DNA from: Nitrospirota bacterium
GTDB lineage: Bacteria > Nitrospirota > Nitrospiria > Nitrospirales > Nitrospiraceae
Length of the DNA stretch: 64,000 nt
Assembly: GCA_004296885.1 (NCBI GenBank)
Contig: SCVN01000016.1
Location: forward strand, 1 to 64,000
Direction of reading: 5' to 3'
The notes beneath the pieces were generated by a model. The model was not told the DNA's origin. It worked only from the letters and a program-made list of their open reading frames with translations, and did not search any database. A program made the translations under genes and the position numbers. Of the stretch, positions 48,298-57,666 are shown one piece after another; the stretch's first letter is position 1, and every line of letters begins with the position of its first letter.

Positions 48298-48810
48298 GTG
48301 AATCGATGGGGAATGAGACCGGGGTCAGAGCAGGGATTCTCGCTTGTCGAGGTAATGACGGTCGTGGCCATCATGGCCTTGGCTACCGCCATCGCCATTC
48401 CCAGTTACCAGGCTTGGTATGCCAAGTCCAAACTCAAGTCAGCCTTGCTCGAATTGAACAGTAACATGAACGTGGCGCGGACGGTGGCGAAAAATCGCAA
48501 TACGACGATCACGGTGACGGTGGCCATCACGAATGGCCAGGCCAGGGCCACCTATACGACTTCGGCCAATACCTCGGCGGCCTGCCTGGCGGATACGAGG
48601 CTCTGCGCGATAGAAACGCAAAACATGCCTACCGAAGTCACGGCGATCGGAGGGACGACCACGTTTCAATTCAATTCCCTGGGGTTGCGGGTGGGTGGGG
48701 GAACGGCCAATCAGGCACTCCAACTTATGGATCGGGCCGGGCTCACCTATGAGATTCAGGTCACGCCGGCGGGTAGGATTCGTTGGTGCACGACATCGCC
48801 CTGCCCGTAA
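48298..48810 (+). CDS. Minor pilin, FimT/GspH-like (operon 2)
   Basis: A 170-residue prepilin with leader ending SEQG and FSLVEVMTVVAIMALATAIAIP after cleavage. The head has the S-A-L-L-E-L-N-S-N-M-N-V-A-R pattern of FimT and two Cys pairs (A-C-L-A-D-T-R-L-C and C-T-T-S-P-C at the end). GTG at 48298 has AGAGG 6 bases upstream; TTG at 48262 is also possible. It heads the FimT-PilV-PilW-PilX-PilY1 order of classical minor-pilin operons. Confidence 0.88.
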   Translation: MNRWGMRPGSEQGFSLVEVMTVVAIMALATAIAIPSYQAWYAKSKLKSALLELNSNMNVARTVAKNRNTTITVTVAITNGQARATYTTSANTSAACLADTRLCAIETQNMPTEVTAIGGTTTFQFNSLGLRVGGGTANQALQLMDRAGLTYEIQVTPAGRIRWCTTSPCP

Positions 48811-48833
48811 GCGACGGACGCGATTGCGATTGG

Positions 48834-49325
48834 ATGTGGAACGCGATGAGCTGCGGAGGCAAGAAGAGGGGACTGCAGGACCGCGGCTTCACCCTGTTGG
48901 AAGCCATGCTCGCCCTCTCGATTCTCTCGGTCGGACTGCTGGCGACGGCGGCCATGCAGGACATGGCGCTGCGCGGCAACGTGGATGCCAACGAGTTGGG
49001 GTTTGCCACGAGCCTGGCGACGGAAATGGTCGAGCGTATCCGCTACAACACCAGAAACGTGACGGCCTACAACAGCATCGACACGTCGAACAGCGCGACC
49101 AGGCCGGCCAGCACGCAAACCATGGCCCGGGGCGACTACGATCAATGGCAGGCGCGGCTGGCCGCCACGACGCAGTTGAGAAACGCCAAGGGACGGGTGA
49201 CAGTCACCGCGTCAGGCCCGACGAACTTGAACCAGAGTCTGGTGGCCGTGCAAGTCACCTGGAGCGGCAAGGTGCTTACCCATACCGTGACCCTGAATAC
49301 CGTCCTTATCTCGGACGCCTTATGA
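48834..49325 (+). CDS. pilV: Minor pilin PilV
   Basis: A 163-residue prepilin with leader ending LQDRG and FTLLEAMLALSILSVGLLATAAMQ after cleavage, then a PilV-type N-E-L-G-F-A-T-S-L-A-T-E-M-V-E-R-I-R segment. The start could also be ATG at 48846. It follows the FimT-like gene by 23 bases and overlaps pilW by the ATGA junction. Confidence 0.9.
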   Translation: MWNAMSCGGKKRGLQDRGFTLLEAMLALSILSVGLLATAAMQDMALRGNVDANELGFATSLATEMVERIRYNTRNVTAYNSIDTSNSATRPASTQTMARGDYDQWQARLAATTQLRNAKGRVTVTASGPTNLNQSLVAVQVTWSGKVLTHTVTLNTVLISDAL

Positions 49326-50359
49326 CACGCCGCTGCGCGAGACACGCGAGACATGTGCAACCATGGTTCTCGACCGAGGGCGGTCGGGCCGAACGAGGCG
49401 CGTCGCTGGTCGAGCTGATGTTCGGCCTCGCCATTTCGATGATCGTCACGGCGGCCGGGTACACGGTGCTGGCCTCGGGGGAGAAAACCGCTCAGATCAA
49501 CGACCAGACGGTGGAGCTGCAGCAGAACGGACGGATCGCGATCGAGCTGATCTCGCAGGACCTCAAGGCGGCCGGGTTCGGCATGAACGGTACCATCGGG
49601 ACCTGCAACAATGCGATCGTCCCCGCCGACAACGCGCCGACGGGGGCGGACACAGGATCAGACTCGTTTTCCGTGGCCGTGCCGACCAACTTGTCGACTC
49701 TGGCTGCGGCGGCCACGGGCACCGTCAGTACGATCACTCTGGTGAGCGGCGCGGTGGCGGCCATGGCCCCGGACGGGTTCGGCACCGCCTCCACCATCTC
49801 GGTCGGCGGCATCCATACGAGCACGGTGAGCGCCATTTCGGGCGACGTGTTGACCCTGGGGACGTCCATCGCGGCCCCCGCGGTCTACCAGGCCGGGACT
49901 CAGGTCTACTGGCTGCGGTGCATCACCTATGACATTGCGACGACCACGGCCCTCTGTTCAGGGCTGACGCCCTGCCTGCGGCGTGGCGGGGTGCCGATCA
50001 CGGAAGGGATTGAAGATATACAAATGGCCTATGCCTGCGACGGGTGCACCGGAACCGGGGTGCCGGATGGGGTGGTGGATGATCAAAACGCCTCCGGGAC
50101 GTTCGATGCGTCGGACTTCATCTCCAACAGCGCCTGGACAACGTCTCCGATGACCCCGGACACGATCCGGCTCGTGCGGGTTACGGTGGTGGCCCGGCAG
50201 ACGCGCAGCGACCTGGACTGGAAGGGCACCTCTCCCACGACGGTGGAAGACCACAATCCGACGAGCGACAGCGGGTACAACGCGTCCGACTACTCCAAGA
50301 TCCGCCGGCGTATCGTCACGCGGACGATCCAGCTGAGGAATGTGGGGCTCGGATCATGA
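49322..50359 (+). CDS. pilW: Minor pilin PilW
   Basis: A 345-residue prepilin with leader ending AERG and ASLVELMFGLAISMIVTAAGYTVL after cleavage. Downstream is the PilW signature I-A-I-E-L-I-S-Q-D-L-K-A-A-G-F-G and a Cys pair C-D-G-C. It is larger than its operon-1 counterpart and closer to canonical PilW. ATG overlaps the pilV stop and the pilX ATG overlaps this stop, both as ATGA. Confidence 0.92.
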   Translation: MTRRCARHARHVQPWFSTEGGRAERGASLVELMFGLAISMIVTAAGYTVLASGEKTAQINDQTVELQQNGRIAIELISQDLKAAGFGMNGTIGTCNNAIVPADNAPTGADTGSDSFSVAVPTNLSTLAAAATGTVSTITLVSGAVAAMAPDGFGTASTISVGGIHTSTVSAISGDVLTLGTSIAAPAVYQAGTQVYWLRCITYDIATTTALCSGLTPCLRRGGVPITEGIEDIQMAYACDGCTGTGVPDGVVDDQNASGTFDASDFISNSAWTTSPMTPDTIRLVRVTVVARQTRSDLDWKGTSPTTVEDHNPTSDSGYNASDYSKIRRRIVTRTIQLRNVGLGS

Positions 50360-50997
50360 ACCGACCGGCGGTCGTGGCGGAGCGGCAGGGGCGCGCGACG
50401 GGAGACGGAGTCAGGTCGCAACGCGGCATCGCCCTTATCACGGTCATGCTGCTCCTGATGATCATGACGATCGTCGGCATCATGTCCATTACGGTCACCG
50501 GTGTGGGGAATCGCATGGCCTGGTTCGGACGGACCGGCGAGTCGGGGGCCAGCGCCGCCGAAGCCTGCGTGCAGACGGCGGTGAAGATCATCCAGCAGAC
50601 GATCGACGACGGCTCGCTTTCCTCTGCGTTTCTGGACAATGCCAATCCGCCGGGGCCGATCCCGTCGAGCAATAGTGCCGTCTTGCAGTCCGAGATCATC
50701 GGCGCCTCCGACAACAACAGCGATGCCTCAGGGACGGCTCCGAATACCCTCGTTACAGTGGATAATCATACGGTTCGGGGTGACATCGATCGGCTCTACG
50801 CGGTTCCGAAAGCCGGTGGGTCCCTGCAATTTGCCGGAGGCTATGAAGGAACGGCCGGCGGGGCCAGCGGCGGCGGTGTGGATATCTATTATCGGATCGA
50901 CTGCACGGCGACCAACGCGGCGACTAGCACGACGAACCGGATCACAGCAATCTATGCATGTACGGCGACCGGCGAGTCCTGCCAGAAAAAGATATAG
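50356..50997 (+). CDS. pilX: Minor pilin PilX
   Basis: A 213-residue prepilin with leader ending SQRG and IALITVMLLLMIMTIVGIMSIT after cleavage; position 5 is Thr, as expected for PilX. The head has A-E-A-C-V-Q-T-A-V-K and C-terminal cysteines. It is standard PilX length, unlike the 507-residue relative in operon 1. ATGA overlap with pilW. Confidence 0.9.
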   Translation: MNRPAVVAERQGRATGDGVRSQRGIALITVMLLLMIMTIVGIMSITVTGVGNRMAWFGRTGESGASAAEACVQTAVKIIQQTIDDGSLSSAFLDNANPPGPIPSSNSAVLQSEIIGASDNNSDASGTAPNTLVTVDNHTVRGDIDRLYAVPKAGGSLQFAGGYEGTAGGASGGGVDIYYRIDCTATNAATSTTNRITAIYACTATGESCQKKI

Positions 50998-51010
50998 GAG
51001 GAAGAAAACG

Positions 51011-51358
51011 ATGGGCAGGCGAAATCTGCGCAAGGGCTCTTGGAACGCGGGAGCGATCGGGGCAGGGCTTGTCGTCTTCCTGTGCGCGTCCGGACTCGAT
51101 GTTTCAGGCAGCGCCCGATCTTTGGCCGAGATGAGCAGTCCGCAACCCAGAACCGGATTCCAGTCTGGCCAGGTCACGGGGAAACGGGGCTCTTCCATCC
51201 AGATCAACCAACGGGAGTATCTGTTGGACAAAGAGGTGACGGTGAAAGACGATGAGGATCGTCCGCGCGAGTTGAAAGATATCAATGAAGGGGCTGAGGT
51301 GTTGTTTCACCTGAAGCGTGACCGCATCGACCAGTTGGTCTTGATCCTGCCGAAGTGA
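51011..51358 (+). CDS. Small exported protein between pilX and pilY1
   Basis: A 115-residue protein with an N-terminal hydrophobic stretch (about 13-30) as signal or anchor and a compact beta-rich domain (about 50-115: SGQVTGKRGSSIQIN, Y-L-L-D-K-E-V-T-V-K-D, Leu-Lys-Arg). It belongs to no family I can name, but placement before pilY1 suggests a pilus-assembly accessory. AGGAGG 9 bases upstream of the ATG fixes the start. Confidence 0.75.
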   Translation: MGRRNLRKGSWNAGAIGAGLVVFLCASGLDVSGSARSLAEMSSPQPRTGFQSGQVTGKRGSSIQINQREYLLDKEVTVKDDEDRPRELKDINEGAEVLFHLKRDRIDQLVLILPK

Positions 51359-51418
51359 AGAAACATGGGCGAACACGAACACGGTTGCAGGCAGGAGACT
51401 TCTAGGAGGTAGGCGAAT

Positions 51419-54400
51419 ATGGAACGCAAAATGATCGCGGGCGCCGCATGCATGCTGGTGATGCTCGGAGCGTTGCTCCAGCCGGTCGAGATACGAGCAC
51501 AGGCCATGGCCGACTATACGGGCACCCCCCCCTTCATCAGCAACGTCGTGCCGCCCAATATCCTGCTGATCCTGGACAACTCGGGCAGCATGAACGAAGC
51601 AGCCTATCAGACAGCGTTTGATACCGCCAAGGCCTACTTCGGGCTGTTCGACCCCTACGAGTGCTATACCTACTCAACCAATTCGTTTCAGCCTGATTCG
51701 TCGGACAACCCAACGACAGTGGGAACTTGCGGGACATCCTATCCCTGGAGCGGAAGCCTCCTCAATTACGCAACCATGCGGCGGGTCGACATCGTCAAAT
51801 GGGTCATGATGGGGGGGACCTGCTCGGTCGGAGGACGCTCGACGAACGGGGTTTGCCGGCAATTGATCGGACAGAGTACGTTCGACAGCGGAGCCTGTTG
51901 CGCGAACCAAACCGTCTCCGTCACAGTGGCCCAGGCCACGGGACGCATGCCTTCCGCCAACATCCCGTCATCCGGCAACGTCTATTTCCACAATATGGGC
52001 AGCATTTCCTCGCTGAAGGGGAGCATCTGCGTGGATAACGACAGTACCCAGCCGGGGGGTACGAGCTGCTCCGATTCGGACAGTTTTGCGGAGAGCAACT
52101 GGCAGATTCAAGTCAATCTTCTGCAGGACGCGTCCGGCGTCATTCAACAGGTTGGGTCCAAGGCCCGCTTCGGGCTGATGGAGTTCAAGGGCGCGGGGGA
52201 CGGGGGCAAGGTGCTGAACAATATCGGCGGCAACACGACCGACATGATCACGGGAATCGAGAGCACCACTCCCTCCACGTGGACTCCGCTGGCGGAGTCC
52301 CTCTACGAATCCACTCGCTACTTCGCCCAGCTCGCGCCGGCCTACACCAACAGCGACTATTCGTACAACGTCACGACGAAGGATCCCTTTTATTTCCAGA
52401 GCCCGACCTGGGCGGATTCTTCCCAATATGTGACCTGCTGCAAGAGCTTCGTGATCATCTTCACCGACGGGGAGCCGACGCAAGACACGAACATCCCCTC
52501 TGCGTTGCAGGACTATGCCCATGCTGTCCACGGGACCCACTGCACCGGCGTGACGACGGCGACCACCTGCACCCCCCACAAGACCAACTATGCCAACAAC
52601 GGGTCCCACTACCTGGACGACGTGGCCTATTGGGCCCATACCACGGACTTGCGTCAGGCGACCATCCCCGTGATCAACGAATCGGGGAAGGACCTGTCCG
52701 GCAACCAGAACCTGATCATCTACACCTTCTATGCGTTCGGAGAAGACATCGGGCGCGAAATCCTTCAAACGACGGCCAAGGCCGGAGGGTTCGAGGATCG
52801 AAACGGCAACAACCTTCCGGACCTCACGGAAGAATGGGATCGGGTCAACAACAACACCGGCGCGGCAGGGGCCGACGGTATCCCGGACACCTATTTTGAA
52901 TCGGCCAATGCCGATGAGTTGCAGGACCGGCTCTTGGCCGCCATTACCAGTATCCTCCAGCGGAGCGCTTCCGGAACCTCCGTGTCGGTGCTGGCCAGTT
53001 CGTCAACCGGCGACGGCTCTCTGTACCAGGCCTATTTCTTCCCCAGCACTTTCGAAGGCCTCAACGAAATCAAGTGGACCGGGTATACGCAAGGCCTGTT
53101 CATCGACGAATTCGGCAACTTGCGCGAAGACACAGACGGCGACGCCACGCTCGTTTATTCCAAGGACTATATCATCCAGACCCGTTACGACACGGCCAGC
53201 GGTGACGTGAAGCTGGACCGGTTCAAGGATCTTGACGGCGACGGCAAGGCGGACACGACGACTGCCTTCGAGACCGTCACTTTGAGAGAGACGATGGCTA
53301 TCTGGGAGGCCGGCAAGCAGCTGGCGCTGAAAAACGCCGCCGACCGGAAAATCCTGACATGGGTGGATGGCGACAACGACGGATTCGTGGACGCCGGGGA
53401 ACAGATCGCGTTCATCACAGCCAACGCAACGACGCTGAGCCCGTACCTCAGGGCCAGTTCGACCGCACCCTACACGGCGACCAACATCATCGATTTCATC
53501 CGCGGAACGCAGGTTTCGGGGATGCGTGATCGCCAAATGCAAGTTCCGGCCGGAAGCGGCACCTTGAAGGTATGGAAACTCGGGGACCCGATCCACAGCA
53601 CCCCCACCATCGTGGGAGCGCCCAAAGAACGGTATGACGTGATCTACGGCGACACGAGCTACACGGCCTTCTTCCAGAAGTACAAGAGCCGCCGGCAGGT
53701 GGCCTACGTCGGGTCCAACGACGGGATGCTCCACGCCTTCAACGCGGGCTTTTATCATCGCGGCGACAACAGCGCGACGAGCAGCGTGACCGAGCACGGC
53801 TATTTTACGAAAAATGCCACGGACAACAGCAGCGGAGCGGCCTTAGGCGACGAGCTCTGGGGTTTCGTGCCCTATCAACTCCTGCCCCACCTCAAGTGGC
53901 TGACGCAGACAGACTATACCCACGTCTACTATGTGGACTTGAAACCAAAGATTACGGATGCGCGCATTTTTGCCGATGATGCGACCCATCCGGGCGGATG
54001 GGGGACGATCCTGATCGGCGGATTCCGGATGGGCGGAAGTTGCGGGGCTTGCGTGGCGAGCACGGGCGGACCGTCGATGCAGGTGACGGCTGACTTCACC
54101 GGCAGCGGCACGTCCACGACTCGAACCTTTTATACCGCCTATTTCGTGCTGGACATCACCGATCCGGAGCAGGACCCGGTCTTGCTCTGGTCCTTCAGCC
54201 AGTCCGATCTTGGCCTGTCCACGAACTATCCGACGATCCTGCGTGTGAAACCGGCTTGCAGTGGGGACAATTGCAAGATCGACAATACCAATGCCAAGTG
54301 GCTCATGCTAGTCGGATCCGGCGTCACCGGGTATGCTGGAAGCAGCGCCCAGACGAGCAAGTTTTTTGCCGTCGATCTCAAGACCGGACCCGTCGATGCG

Positions 54401-55441
54401 AGCAGCGGGGTCAGTCTGGTGACGACCTTTACGACCAGCGACTCGAATTCGTTCTTCGGCGACCTCATCAGTCTCGACGCGCAATTGGATTATCGCGCGG
54501 ATGTGGCCTATGCCGGAAATGTCATCACCTCGACCAACCCGAAATGGATCGGCAAGCTCTATCGGCTGACGACCAACGGCGGGAACGTGGATCCCAGCAC
54601 GTGGGGGATACTCAACGGGTCCAACCGGGCGCCGACCGTTCTGTTGAGCACGTTTCCATCGGACAACAGTCTTAAGGTGGGACCGATCACTGCCGCGCCC
54701 ACCGTCGCAGCGGACGATGTCAACAATATCTGGGTCTATTTCGGGAGCGGACGATTTTACGCCGTGGCCGATAAGACCAATACCGACACCCAGTACTTCT
54801 TCGGGGTGAAGGATCCGGTCGTGACAGGGGGCTGCACAGAATCCAGCGTGACGAGTTGCGTGAAAAACAATCTTCTCAATGTGTCCAATATCACGGTTTG
54901 TTCGACCTGTGCCACAGGAACGACCCAGGTTACGGGCCTTTCGGGTGTCACCACGTTCGACGGGCTCCAAGCCAAGATTGAGGGAACATCCTCTGCGCCA
55001 GGCATGGACGGCTGGTATTCAACCTTGCCGACGCTCGGTGAACGGGACGTGAGCACCCCGATCATCATCGGAGGAACGGTATTCTTCCCGACCTTTACTC
55101 CGACCAGCGATGTGTGCAGTTCGTCCGGCAACGGATCCCTCTACGCGCTCTTCTACAAGACCGGCTCCGCCTACAAGTCGTCGATCATCGGGACGGAGAC
55201 CGTCGGGAGCAATGTCAACGTAAAACGCTCGATGTCGTTGGGAACCGGGTTGTCGTCACAAATGGCGGTGCATATCGGGGCCCAGGGAAGCGGCGATGCC
55301 GGGTCTTCCGGCGGGGGGGGGAGTTCCGGGCGGGTGAGCCTGATCGGCCAGTCCAGCAGCGGCGCCGTTACCAAGATATCGGCCAGTCCGGCACTGTCGT
55401 CCTGGAGTCGGATGATCTCCTGGATCAACCAGCGGGATTGA
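51419..55441 (+). CDS. pilY1: PilY1-type pilus tip adhesin
   Basis: A 1340-residue exported protein. The signal peptide is residues 1-23. A von Willebrand A-like domain starts with NILLILDNSGSMNEA (MIDAS D-x-S-x-S) and the C-terminal half is the PilY1 beta-propeller (VPYQLLPHLKWLT, a trademark segment). Three Asp-rich calcium-loop candidates lie in the middle: R-N-G-N-N-L-P-D, D-L-D-G-D-G-K-A-D and D-G-D-N-D-G-F-V-D. A Gly/Ser run near residue 1300 is encoded by G9 (55313-55321). TAGGAGGT precedes the ATG. Confidence 0.94.
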   Translation: MERKMIAGAACMLVMLGALLQPVEIRAQAMADYTGTPPFISNVVPPNILLILDNSGSMNEAAYQTAFDTAKAYFGLFDPYECYTYSTNSFQPDSSDNPTTVGTCGTSYPWSGSLLNYATMRRVDIVKWVMMGGTCSVGGRSTNGVCRQLIGQSTFDSGACCANQTVSVTVAQATGRMPSANIPSSGNVYFHNMGSISSLKGSICVDNDSTQPGGTSCSDSDSFAESNWQIQVNLLQDASGVIQQVGSKARFGLMEFKGAGDGGKVLNNIGGNTTDMITGIESTTPSTWTPLAESLYESTRYFAQLAPAYTNSDYSYNVTTKDPFYFQSPTWADSSQYVTCCKSFVIIFTDGEPTQDTNIPSALQDYAHAVHGTHCTGVTTATTCTPHKTNYANNGSHYLDDVAYWAHTTDLRQATIPVINESGKDLSGNQNLIIYTFYAFGEDIGREILQTTAKAGGFEDRNGNNLPDLTEEWDRVNNNTGAAGADGIPDTYFESANADELQDRLLAAITSILQRSASGTSVSVLASSSTGDGSLYQAYFFPSTFEGLNEIKWTGYTQGLFIDEFGNLREDTDGDATLVYSKDYIIQTRYDTASGDVKLDRFKDLDGDGKADTTTAFETVTLRETMAIWEAGKQLALKNAADRKILTWVDGDNDGFVDAGEQIAFITANATTLSPYLRASSTAPYTATNIIDFIRGTQVSGMRDRQMQVPAGSGTLKVWKLGDPIHSTPTIVGAPKERYDVIYGDTSYTAFFQKYKSRRQVAYVGSNDGMLHAFNAGFYHRGDNSATSSVTEHGYFTKNATDNSSGAALGDELWGFVPYQLLPHLKWLTQTDYTHVYYVDLKPKITDARIFADDATHPGGWGTILIGGFRMGGSCGACVASTGGPSMQVTADFTGSGTSTTRTFYTAYFVLDITDPEQDPVLLWSFSQSDLGLSTNYPTILRVKPACSGDNCKIDNTNAKWLMLVGSGVTGYAGSSAQTSKFFAVDLKTGPVDASSGVSLVTTFTTSDSNSFFGDLISLDAQLDYRADVAYAGNVITSTNPKWIGKLYRLTTNGGNVDPSTWGILNGSNRAPTVLLSTFPSDNSLKVGPITAAPTVAADDVNNIWVYFGSGRFYAVADKTNTDTQYFFGVKDPVVTGGCTESSVTSCVKNNLLNVSNITVCSTCATGTTQVTGLSGVTTFDGLQAKIEGTSSAPGMDGWYSTLPTLGERDVSTPIIIGGTVFFPTFTPTSDVCSSSGNGSLYALFYKTGSAYKSSIIGTETVGSNVNVKRSMSLGTGLSSQMAVHIGAQGSGDAGSSGGGGSSGRVSLIGQSSSGAVTKISASPALSSWSRMISWINQRD

Positions 55442-55481
55442 GGCAGCATGAACCATCACGGTCGTCGAAGTGAATGAATAG

Positions 55482-56483
55482 GTGTCTGTGTTAAGTGAGT
55501 GCGTGTGTCGGGTGGGGGGTGTCCTGCGAGGGATGCTCCTCGCCCTCTTCTTGCTCGGCCTCTGGCCACTTGGCTGTTCCTCCGAGTCCTCCCAGCCGGC
55601 CCCGTCGGCCTCTCCTGCTCCTGTTGCCCAGGCCAAACCGCCCGGGAACGCTGGGTCCAACCATCCTCCGGTCATCCGCGCCGTGAAATTGATGCCAGAG
55701 CCGATTCTGCCCGGCGCGCCGGTAGAGGCGCAGGTGGATGCGGAGGACCAGGACGGCGATTCGATCCTCTTTCGCCACCAGTGGTTCGCCAACGGCGCGC
55801 CGATCCCCGGGGCGGTCACCTCCACCCTCTTGCCCACGATGTTGAAGCGGGGCGATCAACTGGCTGTGGAAGTGACGCCGCTGGATGGGAAGGCGGAGGG
55901 GCTCCCGGTTCGCAGTGCATCCGTGACGATGCCCAATAGTCCGCCGGAGGCGCAGCGATTGACCTTGGGGCCGAGCCCCGCACATATCGGAGACCGAGCG
56001 GACGTGGAAGTCGAGGGCAGGGATCAGGACGGAGACGCGATCACCTACACCTATCGCTGGTTCAGGAACAACGTGCCGGTGGAGGGGAGCAGGGGAGACC
56101 AGCCGAGTCTGGACACCATCGGATTCGCGCGGGGTGATGTGCTCCTGGTGGATGTGACTCCTCACGACGGAACGGATAAGGGCCGGACGTTCCGTTCGCC
56201 CCAACTCACGATCGTCAACAACCAGCCGACGATTACCTCCACGCCGCCATCGGCGCTGAAAGAAGGGCGGTTCGAGTACGGGGTGACGGCTGTCGATCAA
56301 GAAGGCGATCCCTTGACCTATAGCCTCGAGGCTGCGCCGCCCGGCATGACCATCGACAAGGCGACCGGCCGGATTCTGTGGCAGGTGCCCCCCGGGGCCA
56401 AAGGCGTGCAGCGGGTCCGTGTGGTGGTGCGTGATGATCACGAAGGCCTGGGGTTTCAGGAATTCGAATTGGACATGGGCTAG
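55482..56483 (+). CDS. Lipoprotein with cadherin-like Ig domains
   Basis: A 333-residue product whose N-terminus ends in a lipobox (L-W-P-L-G-C, Cys near 32). Three tandem domains carry D-x-D-G-D calcium-type turns (D-A-E-D-Q-D-G-D, G-R-D-Q-D-G-D and V-D-Q-E-G-D), as in cadherin-like/Ig repeats. It follows pilY1 by 40 bases, so it may be a pilus-associated surface protein. The start is unclear: GTG at 55482 lacks a ribosome site; ATG at 55533 would shorten the signal peptide. Confidence 0.78.
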   Translation: MSVLSECVCRVGGVLRGMLLALFLLGLWPLGCSSESSQPAPSASPAPVAQAKPPGNAGSNHPPVIRAVKLMPEPILPGAPVEAQVDAEDQDGDSILFRHQWFANGAPIPGAVTSTLLPTMLKRGDQLAVEVTPLDGKAEGLPVRSASVTMPNSPPEAQRLTLGPSPAHIGDRADVEVEGRDQDGDAITYTYRWFRNNVPVEGSRGDQPSLDTIGFARGDVLLVDVTPHDGTDKGRTFRSPQLTIVNNQPTITSTPPSALKEGRFEYGVTAVDQEGDPLTYSLEAAPPGMTIDKATGRILWQVPPGAKGVQRVRVVVRDDHEGLGFQEFELDMG

Positions 56484-56517
56484 CTTTGCCGTCGGCCCTT
56501 CCCGGTCGAACCCCGCC

Positions 56518-56547
56518 TTGTCTCCCTCTTCGACCCTCTGCTAGAAT
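56518..56547 (+). promoter_or_regulatory. Probable promoter of phoH-ybeY-ftsY
   Basis: TTGTCT (56518-56523) and an extended -10 TGCTAGAAT (-10 hexamer 56542-56547) with 18-base spacing. Initiation near 56554 leaves about 66 bases to the GTG at 56620. Confidence 0.6.
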
Positions 56548-56619
56548 GCGTCCGTAAGCCGTAAGATTGACTCAATGGTTCAATGAATCGATTCTTTCGG
56601 AGGATCCCACACCCCCAGC

Positions 56620-57666
56620 GTGCGTAAACTCAAGCTGCGAGAGGGCACCAATACCGCCAGCCTGTTCGGCTCGCGCGATCTGCACCTGAAAATGATCGAA
56701 AGCGATCTGGGGGTGCAGCTGGCGGCCCGCGGCGACGAGCTGATTCTGACCGGTTCCCAGGAGGCGGTGCGGAAAGCCGAACGCCTCGTGACCGAGCTGG
56801 CGGCTCTGACCGCCGAAGGCTACGAGCTGAAGGCCGAAGACGTGGCCGTGGCCCTCAAGGCGTCGCGCGGGCCCGGGGAAGTCCCGCTCAAGGAACTGCT
56901 CCTCAGCTCCGTGCCCATCGCCACGGCCAAACGTTTTGTCGCACCCAAGTCGGCGGCGCAGAAGGCTTACCTGGAAGCGATTCAGACTTACGATATTGTC
57001 ATCGGGATCGGCCCGGCCGGGACCGGGAAAACGTATTTGGCCATGGCCATGGCGGTGGCCGCGCTGACGCGCAAGGAGGTCAGCCGCATCATCCTGGCCC
57101 GGCCGGCGGTGGAGGCGGGGGAGAAGCTGGGGTTTCTGCCCGGCGACATGTACGCCAAGGTGAATCCCTATCTGCGGCCCCTCTATGACGCCCTCTACGA
57201 CATGATGGATATGGAGCGGGCCAATCGGCTGGTGGAACGGGGCGAGATCGAGATCGCGCCGCTGGCCTTCATGCGCGGCCGCACGCTCAACGATTCGTTC
57301 GTGATCCTGGACGAGGCGCAGAACGCCACCGCCGAGCAGATGAAGATGTTTCTGACCCGACTGGGCTTCAATTCCAAAGCGGTTGTGACCGGCGACATCA
57401 CGCAAGTGGATCTGCCCTCCGACCGGGTGTCCGGGCTGATCGAAGCGCGGGAGATTCTCCAGGAAATTCCCGGCATCCAGTTCGTCTACTTCGACCAGCG
57501 GGACGTCGTGCGTCACCGTCTGGTCCAGGAGATCATCGAGGCCTACGACCGGCACAGCCCGATCCGCCATGGCGGAATCCGGGACGACAAGTCGGGACGG
57601 GGAGCGAGCCGAGGGCCACTCCGTGGGCAGCGAGGCCGGGCCGGCAACGGGGAGCAGCCCCACTGA
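56620..57666 (+). CDS. phoH: PhoH-family ATPase
   Basis: The 348-residue cytoplasmic ATPase/RNA helicase-like protein has the PhoH Walker A GPAGTGKT near residue 130, R-P-A-V-E-A-G-E-K-L-G-F-L-P-G-D, and Walker B ILDEAQNA. It commonly precedes ybeY and probably cooperates in RNA processing (inference). GTG start; GGAGG lies 16 bases upstream, longer than ideal. Its stop codon abuts a palindromic element. Confidence 0.95.
   Translation: MRKLKLREGTNTASLFGSRDLHLKMIESDLGVQLAARGDELILTGSQEAVRKAERLVTELAALTAEGYELKAEDVAVALKASRGPGEVPLKELLLSSVPIATAKRFVAPKSAAQKAYLEAIQTYDIVIGIGPAGTGKTYLAMAMAVAALTRKEVSRIILARPAVEAGEKLGFLPGDMYAKVNPYLRPLYDALYDMMDMERANRLVERGEIEIAPLAFMRGRTLNDSFVILDEAQNATAEQMKMFLTRLGFNSKAVVTGDITQVDLPSDRVSGLIEAREILQEIPGIQFVYFDQRDVVRHRLVQEIIEAYDRHSPIRHGGIRDDKSGRGASRGPLRGQRGRAGNGEQPH

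Noticed and set aside
56583-56625. Upstream ATG at 56583 as the phoH start
   Set aside because: Out of frame with phoH and closes at a stop codon before the PhoH region.
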